53,703 nucleotides of DNA from Desulfobacterales bacterium. Lineage in GTDB: Bacteria > Desulfobacterota > Desulfobacteria > Desulfobacterales > JAHEIW01. A program made the position numbers and the translations under genes. Under the pieces are notes generated by a model. That model did not search any database. It was not told where the DNA came from and saw nothing but the letters and a program-made list of their open reading frames with translations. The stretch's first letter is position 1. Each line of letters begins with the position of its first letter. This document shows positions 18,714 to 26,979 of this stretch, one piece after another. The stretch spans positions 1 to 53,703 of the forward strand of contig JAQYWI010000014.1 in assembly GCA_030145015.1 (NCBI GenBank). The letters run 5' to 3'.

Positions 18714-19271
18714 TCAGCAATTCCGCATTCCCTCGAGGGGCTGGCGCCATTTGTTATAAAATTTAAGGACCGCCGATATTCCCGAGACCCGGATTTGGCG
18801 CAGGATTTGATGGGTATTTTCATGAACCCGTTTTTCTTCGGTCAGTTTTTCCAGGGCGGATGCATCAAAGCTTTGCAGAAATTTACTGAATCGGACGATA
18901 TGGATCAATTCATGGGTGATGATATAAAGGCAAAAAGGAAGAAGCTTCATGTAAGGCGAATCTTCCAGCGCGGCATGAATCGCATGATCTTGAAGGCAAA
19001 TTTTGTAATAGTCGAAAACGCCGGAACCTAATGCAGTATTTTTGCGATGGCCTTCATAACGCACAATCTGGGCAAAGGGACCATGGACAATTTCCTCGGG
19101 CGTCAGGTCTGCAAGAGTTTTAACATCATATTTGGGGCGCAGCCATTGGCTTGCAGACATCTTGTAATGATTGCTGACAAGCTCTTCCGCCATTGACACC
19201 GTTTTGTTGACGACTTTAATCTGGTGCGGCGAAAATGGCTTTAAGTTCTGTATTTTTTCTAACTCAGCCAA
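18714..19271 (-). CDS. Conserved protein with HExxH metalloprotease-like motif
   Basis: 185 residues with no signal peptide. HELIH at residues 120-124 sits in a predicted helix (CLYIITHELIHIVRF), the zincin signature with two zinc-binding His and a catalytic Glu. A candidate third ligand lies in VHENTH (149-154). The N-terminal half contains an Asp/Glu-rich linker and SQWLRPKYDVKTLADLT, which I do not recognise. The protein could be a minimal cytoplasmic metallopeptidase or a structural relic. It lies between the FmdB and PilZ genes on the minus strand. Confidence 0.6.
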   Translation of the reverse strand: MAELEKIQNLKPFSPHQIKVVNKTVSMAEELVSNHYKMSASQWLRPKYDVKTLADLTPEEIVHGPFAQIVRYEGHRKNTALGSGVFDYYKICLQDHAIHAALEDSPYMKLLPFCLYIITHELIHIVRFSKFLQSFDASALEKLTEEKRVHENTHQILRQIRVSGISAVLKFYNKWRQPLEGMRNC

Positions 19272-19396
19272 AATAAATTTAACCTAGGTCTAAAAGGCAG
19301 CGCCCCTCAGGGTTATCCGGAACCTGTTACGGCAACCTGCGGTTCGGCGAGCGGTTTTGCTTAAAGTAAGGATGATGGACGGCCTTAGACGGTCGT

Positions 19397-19891
19397 CTAT
19401 GTGTTATTTTTTTCTAGATGCATCGAAATGGCCTTTTCAAGGTGCTGGCGAACCGTATCTTTGTTTTGAACAAATTGGATACCCATTCCTCGATTGATCA
19501 CATTTTCTTGGGGAACATTGCTATTTGACCAAACCACCTGCGCGTTCAGCAAAAGCTCTTCCTGGTCCGCTATCTTTATGCAGAGTCGGATTTTTTCCTT
19601 TGGCGGCAATGGTTTGCCGCAGACGACAAATGCCCCCCCGATGCTGATATCTTTCAGCTGAATCTTTAGGCCTTCATACGGAGGTTCCAACATCGCCTCC
19701 CAGGAAATTGCCACCCGGGGGTGTTGGCGTTTTTCCTCCCAGTAAGATTTCTGGGAAGATGCTGCCAATTGAACCGATTGATCGGTGCCCAGCTTTCGTT
19801 TCACAAACGCGTTAAAAAACCAAAATATTACCAGGCCCGCAAATATGGCCACGCCGATTCCCAAACTCGTTACGATAATACTGTTATCCAT
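19397..19891 (-). CDS. Membrane-anchored PilZ-domain protein
   Basis: 164 residues. A single transmembrane helix (about 5-29) is followed by a cytoplasmic PilZ domain with both c-di-GMP contact motifs intact: RQHPR (55-59, RxxxR) and DISIGG (81-86, D/NxSxxG). PilZ proteins bind cyclic di-GMP and regulate pili, motility or exopolysaccharide. Its presence shows that the organism senses c-di-GMP, consistent with the GEMM-class riboswitch about 11 kb away. It is not in an obvious operon, and its targets are unknown. Confidence 0.9.
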   Translation of the reverse strand: MDNSIIVTSLGIGVAIFAGLVIFWFFNAFVKRKLGTDQSVQLAASSQKSYWEEKRQHPRVAISWEAMLEPPYEGLKIQLKDISIGGAFVVCGKPLPPKEKIRLCIKIADQEELLLNAQVVWSNSNVPQENVINRGMGIQFVQNKDTVRQHLEKAISMHLEKNNT

Positions 19892-20066
19892 TTTTACGTT
19901 TTCCGTGCTTTAAATATTCGCAAGGTTTTTGCCTCTGTCGACAACTTACTATAGCATAAGCCGTCTTTGTTTTCCAATTCCAAAAAAAAACATAGACATC
20001 AAACCGCCAGGTATGTTATGAAATCATTTTGTTGTTGACTATAATTTTTGTGAAGGAGGTGCTCCG

Positions 20067-20165
20067 TTGGGTAGTGTCGTTAAAAAACGCAGGAAAAAAA
20101 TGAGAAAGCATAAACACAGAAAGCTTTTGGCAAAGACACGTCATCAAAGAAGGAAAGGCAAGTAG
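20067..20165 (+). CDS. AURKAIP1/COX24-domain small basic protein
   Basis: A 32-codon gene with a consensus AAGGAGGT (20053-20060) 6 nt before a TTG start. The product is almost entirely Lys/Arg/His (GSVVKKRRKKMRKHKHRK ... RHQRRKGK), the signature of the AURKAIP1/COX24 family related to mitochondrial ribosomal protein mS38. Bacterial members are presumed ribosome associated. A strong terminator follows 29 bp after the stop, so it is a free-standing gene. The ribosome site, composition and terminator together make it convincing despite its length. Confidence 0.8.
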   Translation: MGSVVKKRRKKMRKHKHRKLLAKTRHQRRKGK

Positions 20166-20193
20166 TTCCAGGAGTTTTTTCTGTAAAATTGAT

Positions 20194-20225
20194 AAAAAGC
20201 ACCGTCTTAAAACGGTGCTTTTTTT
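20194..20225. terminator. Bidirectional intrinsic terminator
   Basis: AAAAAGCACCGT (20194-20205) pairs perfectly with ACGGTGCTTTTT (20212-20223) around a 6-nt loop, with T runs on both strands. It serves the small basic-protein gene on the plus strand and hflC on the minus strand. Confidence 0.92.
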
Positions 20226-20231
20226 ATACCG

Positions 20232-21173
20232 TTATTGTAAGTCCCCTTTGAGGTATTTTAAAAATTCCGAATCGGTTGAAAGAATGAGCGAACTATTTTT
20301 ATCCAATGCCTCACGGTAAATCTCGAGCGTTTGAACAAAAGAGTAAAATTCAGGGTCCTTGCCGTATGCTTCAGCATAAATGATGGTTGCCTCGGCGTCG
20401 GCAGCACCTTTGAGTTTCTGAGCTCTCTTAAAGGCTTCGGATTCAATCTCCTGCAAATCCCTTTCCTTTTCGCCCAGGATTTTTTGGGCCTCGCCCTTGC
20501 CCTCGGAACGGAATTTTTCCGCAATCTGGTTGCGCTCGGCAATCATGCGCCCGTACACGGATTTTCTGACCTCCTCCACATAGTTGATGCGCTTAATTTT
20601 GACATCGACCAGTTCGATGCCAAAGGGGGTCACTTTCGGTTGGGCCTGTTCCAGGATGCCCTGGGTAATTTTTTGGCGACCAATATCGATTCTATAGGTA
20701 ACCCGGGTTTTGCGGTCCGATTCATCTAAGCCGGACTCGGTGGTATCCAGTTCACGGTTGGATTTGCGCACGGCCTCGATCAGGTGGTGGGAGGTAACAA
20801 AGTTTCTAACCGCCGGATCGATAATGTCATTGAGTTTTCCAACCGCATTAAATCGGTTGTTTACGGTCTGGAAAAATTTAATCGGATCCACAATTTTCCA
20901 TCTGGCAAAAGTATCGACCCAGATAAAGGTCTTGTCCAGTGTGGGTATCTGTCCGGGGTCGCCATCCCACTCCAGCAAGTTTTTATTGAAATAATTGGCT
21001 GTCTGGATAAATGGAATTTTAAATTTTAGACCCGGATCTGTTTTGGGTTGACCCACAATTCGGCCAAATTGGGTGATAACCACCTGTTCGGTTTCGTCAA
21101 CCGAGTAAGCGGCACTGTAAATGACGAAGGCGATAAGGGCCACAGGAATCAGAAAGATGCTTTTATTTTTCAT
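20232..21173 (-). CDS. hflC: HflC, membrane protease modulator
   Basis: 313 residues: an N-terminal transmembrane helix (about 5-22), then a stomatin/prohibitin (SPFH/band 7) domain with TQFGRIVGQPKTDPGLKFKIPF. A charged coiled-coil segment (EKFRSEGKGEAQKILGEKERD) follows toward the C-terminus. HflC forms a periplasm-facing complex with HflK that modulates FtsH proteolysis. The start overlaps the hflK stop by 4 bp. Confidence 0.95.
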   Translation of the reverse strand: MKNKSIFLIPVALIAFVIYSAAYSVDETEQVVITQFGRIVGQPKTDPGLKFKIPFIQTANYFNKNLLEWDGDPGQIPTLDKTFIWVDTFARWKIVDPIKFFQTVNNRFNAVGKLNDIIDPAVRNFVTSHHLIEAVRKSNRELDTTESGLDESDRKTRVTYRIDIGRQKITQGILEQAQPKVTPFGIELVDVKIKRINYVEEVRKSVYGRMIAERNQIAEKFRSEGKGEAQKILGEKERDLQEIESEAFKRAQKLKGAADAEATIIYAEAYGKDPEFYSFVQTLEIYREALDKNSSLILSTDSEFLKYLKGDLQ

Positions 21174-22222
21174 TTTTCACCACTGCTTTGCTGTCCGAGG
21201 TTAACCGATTGCCCCATGTTAAGTAACGGCAACAGGTTTTTCTGTTCGGAGTCGACGATATATTTTTGTCCCAGATTGGGGAATGTTTGTTTTATGGTTT
21301 CAAGATAAAGTCGTCTTCTGGTAATATCTTTAGCTTTAATATATTCATCGTACAGGGCCACGAACCGGGCGGCATTACCCTTGGCGCGGTTCACCCGGTT
21401 TAAGGCGTACCCTTCTGCGGCCTTAACCGTTCGCTCGGCTTCACCGCGGGCGGCCGGGATGGCTTTATTGTAGCCTTCTTTGGCCTGATAAATCATCTGC
21501 TCCTTTTCCTGAACAGCCTGGTTGACCTCATTGAACGAAGGCTGCACCGGGGGGGGCACATTGGTTTTTTTCATCTCGATGGTAACAACATGGATTCCGG
21601 TTTGGGCCTGGTCCAGTTCGGTTTGTAAAAGACCCTTGGCCTCCACCGCAATTTCATCGCGTTTGCTGATAACTTCATTAATACTGCGGTCACCGACCAC
21701 CAGCCGCATCGTGGCTTCGGACATATCGCGCAGTATGCGGCGGACGTCTCGAACTCTAAACAGATAATCAAAGGGGTTCTTAACCCGAAATTGGACAATC
21801 CAGGGCACGATGGCGACGTTTAAATCTCCGGTCAGCATGAGCGCTTCGCCTGTATTTTCAATGCCGGGCCTGGATCGGGATGGTCGCATCTGCTGTCTGG
21901 AAGTCGCAAACCCGAATTCTTCCGTTTGGATCTCGCGAACGTTGACCTTGGTGACTTTTTCAATGCCAAAGGGCAGCTTGAAGTTGAGCCCGGGCTGTGC
22001 GGTACGCACATAGCGGCCGAATAACTGAATAATGCCGACTTCATTCTGCTTAACCGTATAAAAGGTTGTCAGCGCCAGGGCGACAAGGATCACAATGATA
22101 ATAAACAAGGGCCCGCCCGGAAATTTGATCCGTTTGATTTTTTCAACTAACTCATCCATCTGCGGCGGAACGCCGCCCCGGCCTTGTTGTTGTTGTTTTA
22201 GCTTTTCCCAATCCCAACTCAT
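21170..22222 (-). CDS. hflK: HflK, membrane protease modulator
   Basis: 350 residues. A Gln/Gly-rich cytoplasmic N-terminus (MSWDWEKLKQQQQGRGG) precedes one transmembrane helix (about 38-58) and the SPFH domain (NEVGIIQLFGRYVRTAQPGL). It is first gene of the hflK-hflC operon and partner of HflC in the FtsH-regulating complex. The His-rich tail known from some relatives is absent. Confidence 0.95.
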   Translation of the reverse strand: MSWDWEKLKQQQQGRGGVPPQMDELVEKIKRIKFPGGPLFIIIVILVALALTTFYTVKQNEVGIIQLFGRYVRTAQPGLNFKLPFGIEKVTKVNVREIQTEEFGFATSRQQMRPSRSRPGIENTGEALMLTGDLNVAIVPWIVQFRVKNPFDYLFRVRDVRRILRDMSEATMRLVVGDRSINEVISKRDEIAVEAKGLLQTELDQAQTGIHVVTIEMKKTNVPPPVQPSFNEVNQAVQEKEQMIYQAKEGYNKAIPAARGEAERTVKAAEGYALNRVNRAKGNAARFVALYDEYIKAKDITRRRLYLETIKQTFPNLGQKYIVDSEQKNLLPLLNMGQSVNLGQQSSGEK

Positions 22223-22493
22223 TTTGTTTCCTCTTCGCGTAAGTATTAATAAATTATTAGGAGTCCCTTGTAAAATAAGTTACCCGACTCGCCAAGTCAA
22301 GGAAAAAGCTAATTCTGAAAGATAACTTGAACCAAACTTTCTGTTATCTGTTGTTGGATAAACGTTCTGAATGAAGAAAAGCTGCCGGATTTGGAATGTG
22401 CGCAGTCGGTCTGAGGGGATCTTCTGTATACTGAAAAGCCGCCTTGCGGTTTGCGGTTCAAGAAAAGGAAAAAATTTGGTATAGTGTACCTTT

Positions 22494-22811
22494 ATGAAAA
22501 AAGACGATAAACAACCCGGTTTTGTCCATATTGGAAGCGTCATCGATGGTGTTTTAAAAAATTACCGCTCGAAACCTGATTTTGAGCTCACCGAGATTTG
22601 GCGCCTGTGGGACGAAGCTGTGGGCCAAACAATTGCCCAAAATGCTCGACCGGCGGCTTTTAAGGGTAAACTTCTGATTGTGCATGTTATCAGTTCAACC
22701 TGGATTCATCAGCTTCAATTTCTGAAAAACGACCTGATGGCTAAAATAAACGATGCGCTGGGGAAACCGCTGATCCAGGAAATAAAATTTAAGATCGGAC
22801 CGCTAAGATAA
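22494..22811 (+). CDS. DciA-like protein (DUF721)
   Basis: 105 residues with the DUF721 core: ELTEIWRLWDEAVGQTIAQNARP, then LLIVHVISSTWIHQLQFLKNDLMAKIN, ending FKIGPLR. DciA-family proteins load or activate the replicative helicase DnaB in bacteria lacking DnaC. No Shine-Dalgarno is visible. A TATAGT box at 22480-22485 (with TTCAAG 17 bp upstream) would start transcription almost at the ATG, so the mRNA may be leaderless. Confidence 0.85.
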   Translation: MKKDDKQPGFVHIGSVIDGVLKNYRSKPDFELTEIWRLWDEAVGQTIAQNARPAAFKGKLLIVHVISSTWIHQLQFLKNDLMAKINDALGKPLIQEIKFKIGPLR

Positions 22812-22870
22812 TAAGTCAGTCTATCGATTGGGATGATAACGCTTAACTGAAGTCCGGGCATAATCGAAAT

Positions 22871-22977
22871 AGCTTCTGGTCACTCACTGACAACTTGCTT
22901 CTGGCAAATGGCTAAACTGATTCGTGCGGCATTCAGAAAAATCCAGCGACCAGCAGCAAGGAGCCGGCGGCTAACGG
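22871..22977. repeat. Snap-back word repeat C (CTGGTCACT/CTTGCTTCTGG word)
   Basis: Arm 1 (22871-22912) carries CTTCTGGTCACT and CTTGCTTCTGG; arm 2 (22943-22977) carries CCAGCGACCAGCAGCAAG. The best pairing is CTTGCTTCTGG with the CCAGCAGCAAG-like segment. The words belong to the same family as repeats B and F. It occupies the gap between the DciA-like gene and trmN6. Confidence 0.6.
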
Positions 22978-22983
22978 ACCATT

Positions 22984-23715
22984 ATGCATTCGCTAACCAC
23001 AGATACATTTTTTAACGGAAAGCTGCACATAACACAGGATGCTTCCGGCTACCGGTTTTCTATCGACGCCATCGTGCTGGCGCATCATACCGACCTGGAT
23101 GCCGGCGAAAGGTTGCTTGATTTAGGGACCGGCTGCGGCATCATACCCTTAATATTGGCATACCGTAATCCCGACATTCGCGTATATGGCATTGAAATAC
23201 AAGACGAATTAGCCGACCTGGCGGCTTCGAATGTCAGCGCAAACCATATGCAGAAACGTATAACGGTGCTTTGTCGGGATATGCGAGACCTGAAGCCCCG
23301 TATGATCGGTGGACCGGTAGACGTAATTGTTTGCAATCCACCTTACCGTAAACCGAATTCCGGAAGACTAAATCCGGACCCGCAAAGGGCGGTAGCCCGG
23401 CATGAAATAAAGGTGAGCCTAATCGATGTGCTCCGGACGGCTCGATGCATGCTGCGGACTGCCGGAAGATTTGTTACGGTTTACACAGCAGAGCGCAGTG
23501 CCGAGTTGCTTTCTCAAATGCATTTGGGTGGGATTGAGCCCAAGTTTCTGCGGGCAATTCATTCCCGGATAGATGCAGCCGCCAAACTCATTTTGGTTGT
23601 AGGGATAAAAGGCGCGCGGCCCGGTACAAAGATCGGCCCTCCACTGATCATTTATAATGCGGACGGGCAGTACTCCGCCGAGATACAGAAAATGTTCACG
23701 CCAGAAGATGATTGA
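22984..23715 (+). CDS. trmN6: TrmN6-like tRNA1(Val) adenine-N6 methyltransferase
   Basis: 243 residues. The substrate-loop beginning TTDTFFNGKLHITQDASGYRFSIDAI is typical of YfiC/TrmN6. The SAM-binding motif LLDLGTGCGIIPL lies at about 44-56, and the catalytic NPPY at 118-121 identifies an N6-adenine or N5-glutamine methyltransferase. TrmN6 methylates A37 of tRNA1-Val in E. coli; substrate here is inferred by family. It precedes a repeat block and two tRNA-Ser genes. Confidence 0.82.
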   Translation: MHSLTTDTFFNGKLHITQDASGYRFSIDAIVLAHHTDLDAGERLLDLGTGCGIIPLILAYRNPDIRVYGIEIQDELADLAASNVSANHMQKRITVLCRDMRDLKPRMIGGPVDVIVCNPPYRKPNSGRLNPDPQRAVARHEIKVSLIDVLRTARCMLRTAGRFVTVYTAERSAELLSQMHLGGIEPKFLRAIHSRIDAAAKLILVVGIKGARPGTKIGPPLIIYNADGQYSAEIQKMFTPEDD

Positions 23716-23760
23716 CAGTGGGTTTTAAAGGCGTTATTGAGTACTACCCAAAACCAAACT

Positions 23761-24024
23761 AGAAGTGGTTTCAAAACCTCAGATCAGGTTTCCCGCTTCA
23801 ATGCGGGATTGCACGTCTTGATTTTAAGAAATTAATGTGTGCATCAAAGCCCCGCAGAAGCGGGATTACATATCTAATCTTAAAAAAATTAATGTATGCA
23901 TCAAGGCGTCCCGCTTGTGGGGCAACGCAGCCATTGGAGCCTTTTGAGCCCCCTAAATATTCTTTCAATTAGATGCGAAATCTCGCTTAATTAAGCGGGG
24001 AGAAGAGGTTTTGAAGCCACTTCT
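23761..24024. repeat. Composite repeat block with long inverted ends and two copies of a 45-bp repeat
   Basis: Ends at 23761-23780 and 24005-24024 pair over 20 positions with one mismatch. Inside, two direct copies of a module of about 45 bp (23801-23849 and 23858-23905) share GCGGGATT, an ATCTTGAT/TCTAATCT-like centre and ATTAATGT(G/A)TGCATCAA. A third copy lies at 41243-41292. Short GC hairpins (CCCGCTTCAATGCGGG, CCCCGCAGAAGCGGG) punctuate the block. No gene fits in this 321-bp gap; the first tRNA-Ser starts 12 bp later. Confidence 0.65.
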
Positions 24025-24036
24025 AAACCGATTGCC

Positions 24037-24128
24037 GGAAGGGTGGCCGAGCGGTTTAAGGCGGCGGCCTCGAAAGCCGTTGAGGGTCTTCAGGCTCTCC
24101 GTGAGTTCGAATCTCACCCCTTCCGCCA
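24037..24128 (+). tRNA. tRNA-Ser (anticodon CGA)
   Basis: The acceptor stem GGAAGGG pairs with CCCTTCC (24118-24124). The anticodon loop CTCGAAA has CGA, reading UCG. A long variable arm identifies a class II tRNA, the T-arm has GTTCGAATC, and the 3' CCA is encoded. Confidence 0.95.
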
Positions 24129-24140
24129 TCTTTTGATGCT

Positions 24141-24232
24141 GGTATAGTGGTTGAATCGTTAAATGGTAAAAGATAGACAATATTCATGCCTATTTTTACC
24201 AGTCAACAATTTAACTATTCAACTAATCAACT
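24141..24232. repeat. Snap-back word repeat K (GTTGAAT/GTTAAAT word) between tRNA-Ser genes
   Basis: Arm 1 contains GTTGAATCGTTAAATGG. Arm 2 contains CAACAATTTAAC and TATTCAACTAATCAAC, whose reverse complement gives GTTGATTAGTTGAATAGTTAAA. The inner ends pair perfectly: TGGTAAAA (24164-24171) with TTTTACCA (24194-24201). Confidence 0.65.
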
Positions 24233-24239
24233 AAAATAT

Positions 24240-24333
24240 GGAGAGATGTCCGAGCTGGCTGAAGGAGCACGACTGGAAATCGTGTGTGCTGTCAAAAGCG
24301 GCACCGAGGGTTCGAATCCCTCTCTCTCCGCCA
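24240..24333 (+). tRNA. tRNA-Ser (anticodon GGA)
   Basis: The acceptor stem GGAGAGA pairs with TCTCTCC (24323-24329). The anticodon loop CTGGAAA has GGA, reading UCC/UCU. It has a long class II variable arm, a T-arm GGTTCGAATCC and an encoded CCA end. Confidence 0.95.
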
Positions 24334-24339
24334 AAAAAA

Positions 24340-24628
24340 AATGCCTAAAATGCCTAAAATTTGGAAATGCCTAAAGTTGAGGTATCCTGTCTATTGAAAA
24401 GGGCATCCACTGCATTAGTTGTCGGCTTGTTAGGCAATTGAAATAAGCCAGTCTATGGGCCATCAATATCGCTGGTTTTCAAGACTGTTTCACCACGGCA
24501 TGCAGCCAAAATTTGCAAGGCACGAAATAAAGAAAATCGAGCCTACGCTTAAAGTACTTCGTCAATTACAAATGGCTTCCGTCCTTAATTTTAGGCATTT
24601 TAGTCATTCTAAATTTTAGGCATTTCAT
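24340..24628. repeat. Snap-back word repeat L (ATGCCTAAA word) framing the dnaX leader
   Basis: Arm 1 (24340-24376) iterates ATGCCTAAA three times. Arm 2 (24584-24628) iterates TTTTAGGCAT, its exact complement, ending two bases before the dnaX ATG. About 205 bp lie between the arms, with a GGCTT/AAGCC hairpin but no gene. I looked for a 4.5S SRP RNA, often found near dnaX, and saw no matching core. Confidence 0.7.
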
Positions 24629-24629
24629 C

Positions 24630-26306
24630 ATGTCCTATCTCGTGCTCGCGCGCAAATACCGTCCACAAACCTTTGAACAGGTTATTGAGCAAAACCATGT
24701 AACCCGCACGTTATCCAATGCGATATCTTCCGATCGCGTTGCGCATGCGGTACTTTTTTCGGGCCCAAGGGGAACCGGCAAGACCACTGTTGCGCGCATT
24801 TTGGCGAAAGCAATGAATTGTAAGGCGGGACCTATTCCCGCACCGTGCAATCAATGCCGTTCCTGCAGGGAGATCACTTCCGGCAATGCCGTCGACGTAT
24901 TTGAAATTGACGGCGCTTCCAATAACAGCGTCGATCAGGTTAGAGAATTGCGCGAAAATATTAAGTACATGCCCGCCCACAGCCTTTACAAAATCTATAT
25001 CATTGATGAAGTGCATATGCTCAGCATGCAGGCCTTCAATGCACTGCTAAAAACCCTTGAAGAGCCCCCGTCCCACGCGATGTTTATTTTTGCGACTACC
25101 GAACCTCACAAAATCCCGATAACGATTCTATCGCGCTGTCAGAGACACGATTTCAGGCGCATCAGTTTGAATTCGATGATTCAACATATGACGTACCTTT
25201 GCCAGGAGGAAAAGTTCCAGATTTCAGATGAAAGCCTGGTACTAATTGCGCGCGAAGCTACGGGTAGCATGCGTGATGCCTTAAGCTTGCTCGATCAAGT
25301 TCTGGCGTGCTTTAAAGGCTCGGTTGACCATGATCAGGTACTTGATATTTTAGGCGTAATTGATCGAAAATATGTGTTCGATCTTTGTGATACCATCTTG
25401 CGCGGTGATATTTCCATCACCCTGGAGACGTTGGATGATAGTTACAATCGCGGGCATGATTTGAAAAAACTTTACACCAATTTACTTGAACATTTCAGAA
25501 ATCTGATCGTGGTTAAAATGGGTCAGAATGTCAGCAAATTAGTGGATCTTCCTCAATATGAGTTAGATCAGATGGTTGAGCAGACGCGCGCGGTATCGGC
25601 CGCGGTCTTAAACCAGATCTTTGACTACCTGTACCGTGAGGAGGTTTCAATCCGGCTGTCAGCCGATGCCAAACTCGCGCTTGAAATGGCATTTATCCGC
25701 ATGGATCAGATCAAACCGGCCTTGCCGATAGAGGCATTAATCGATCAGCTGGATCATCTGAGACAGGAGTTTTATAACCAGCCCGGCAGTGAACTTTCAG
25801 ATCGGAAATCGGATCTGAAATCTGAGAAGCATGCGCCGAAGCCGGCCGCAGAAAGCGGGCATTCAGATTCTCCGGCAGATCTCGCACCTTCATCGCCTAA
25901 AACTCCGGCAATAACGGGTGATGCATCGAAAAACCTGGATGCTACTTGGAATCAACTCTATGAGATCATCGCGCAAAAAAATCCGTCACTGGGAGCAAGT
26001 CTGTCTAAGTGTCGTCTGAAACAGGTAACCGCCGATAGAATTGAAATTGATGTGCGCGCCAATGGTTTCACTCTGAATATGCTTCAGCGCGAAAAAAATA
26101 TGGCCGTCTTAAAAAGGATTTGCGCGGAATTTTTTGGAAAAGATATAGATGTCGTGCTGACATGCCATTCTGAAACTGATGATGGGAGCCCAAAAAAAAA
26201 ATCCCAAAATGACAACCTTTTAAAACAAAGAGCCTTAAGCCATCCATTGGTGGCTGATGCCATAGAAATTTTTAATGCTAAATTAATTGACGTAAAATTA
26301 GAGTAG
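24630..26306 (+). CDS. dnaX: DNA polymerase III subunits gamma/tau
   Basis: 558 residues. MSYLVLARKYRPQTF is the usual start. Walker A GPRGTGKTT (45-53), zinc-binding Cys64, Cys73, Cys76 and Cys79, and Walker B IIDEVH (124-129) define the clamp-loader AAA+ module. A Pro/Ser-rich linker begins near 390 and the tau C-terminal domain follows. DnaX loads the sliding clamp and, as tau, couples polymerase and helicase. No Shine-Dalgarno is visible because the repeat arm runs up to the start codon. A run of ten A at 26192-26201 lies 34 codons before the end. Confidence 0.96.
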   Translation: MSYLVLARKYRPQTFEQVIEQNHVTRTLSNAISSDRVAHAVLFSGPRGTGKTTVARILAKAMNCKAGPIPAPCNQCRSCREITSGNAVDVFEIDGASNNSVDQVRELRENIKYMPAHSLYKIYIIDEVHMLSMQAFNALLKTLEEPPSHAMFIFATTEPHKIPITILSRCQRHDFRRISLNSMIQHMTYLCQEEKFQISDESLVLIAREATGSMRDALSLLDQVLACFKGSVDHDQVLDILGVIDRKYVFDLCDTILRGDISITLETLDDSYNRGHDLKKLYTNLLEHFRNLIVVKMGQNVSKLVDLPQYELDQMVEQTRAVSAAVLNQIFDYLYREEVSIRLSADAKLALEMAFIRMDQIKPALPIEALIDQLDHLRQEFYNQPGSELSDRKSDLKSEKHAPKPAAESGHSDSPADLAPSSPKTPAITGDASKNLDATWNQLYEIIAQKNPSLGASLSKCRLKQVTADRIEIDVRANGFTLNMLQREKNMAVLKRICAEFFGKDIDVVLTCHSETDDGSPKKKSQNDNLLKQRALSHPLVADAIEIFNAKLIDVKLE

Positions 26307-26374
26307 GCACTAAAAAATATAATTTTCGCGATGCAATTTTTTTTAAATCAATCAGGAAGGCGCTAAATGAGCCG

Positions 26375-26462
26375 GGATGCTTGGATGCTGGGAAGCTAGG
26401 AAGCTTGAAGGGAAGAATTGTTTTTAGCCTTCGGGCCTCATAGCTTTCCAGCTTCCTGGCTA
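26375..26462. repeat. Snap-back word repeat D (GGAAGCT word)
   Basis: Arm 1 (26375-26413) reads GGATGC, GGATGCTGGGAAGCTAGGAAGCTT; arm 2 (26436-26462) reads TAGCTTTCCAGCTTCCTGGCTA, the complement of the same word series. It fills the gap between dnaX and ybaB, genes usually only a few bases apart. Confidence 0.72.
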
Positions 26463-26485
26463 TTTTGTGCTATGGAGGTACGGTG

Positions 26486-26797
26486 ATGAAGGGTATGGGT
26501 AATATGATGAAGCAGGCTCAGAAGCTTCAATCGCAGATGTTAAAGCTACAGGAAGATCTGGCCGAGAAAACAGTAGAAACCTCTGCCGGGGGTGGGATGG
26601 TAAAGGTCGTTGCCAACGGCAAGCAGCAAGTCGTATCCATCCAAATCGAAAAAGAGGTGGTCGACCCTGAAGATGTTGAGATGCTTCAGGATTTGATACT
26701 TTCAGCGGTAAACGAGGCTTTAACCAAATCCCAGGAAATGGTTGCCGCCGAAATGAGCAAATTGACCGGTGGTCTGAATATTCCGGGGATCATGTAG
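26486..26797 (+). CDS. ybaB: YbaB/EbfC-family nucleoid-associated protein
   Basis: 103 residues from the ATG at 26486, which has GGAGG 7 nt upstream; an earlier in-frame start at 26465 lacks this. [18 protein letters not shown] and the glycine-rich [19 protein letters not shown] are family hallmarks. It is a small dimeric DNA-binding protein, conventionally cotranscribed with dnaX and recR as here. Confidence 0.94.
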   Translation: MKGMGNMMKQAQKLQSQMLKLQEDLAEKTVETSAGGGMVKVVANGKQQVVSIQIEKEVVDPEDVEMLQDLILSAVNEALTKSQEMVAAEMSKLTGGLNIPGIM

Positions 26798-26799
26798 TT

Positions 26800-26898
26800 C
26801 GGGTTGCGCATGTCGCGTATCGCGTTCCGAGTTACGTGTTGCGCGTTTCGGGTTGTTGGTATTTTAAACACGCAACCCGCAACCCGCAACCAACACGT
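26800..26898. repeat. Snap-back word repeat E (GGGTTGCG word)
   Basis: Arm 1 (26800-26859) iterates GGGTTGCG, CGCGTT, GTGTTGCG and GGGTTG words. Arm 2 (26868-26898) reads CACGCAACCCGCAACCCGCAACC. The element begins 3 bp after the ybaB stop. The same word family recurs at 43156-43274. Confidence 0.75.
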
Positions 26899-26979
26899 AC
26901 AGTCGATAAGCAGTGAAGGTACGAATAAGAATTAAGTTAATCTAAACCGCAACAGATTCTCATAGGGGTAACATCAGAT

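Noticed and set aside
23965..24180. Minus-strand open frame of 71 codons
   Set aside because: It is the complement of tRNA-Ser(CGA) and flanking repeat; no ribosome site or protein family.
24186..24374. Plus-strand open frame of 62 codons
   Set aside because: It reads through tRNA-Ser(GGA) and repeat K/L arms; the MSELAEGARLE segment is a translated tRNA.
24334..24629. 4.5S SRP RNA upstream of dnaX
   Set aside because: The gap lacks the conserved GGAAGCAG-type core; it holds repeat L and unexplained sequence.
26192..26212. E. coli-style programmed frameshift making gamma
   Set aside because: The slippery run is 34 codons from the end, so it cannot yield a gamma-sized product; kept only as a minor observation.
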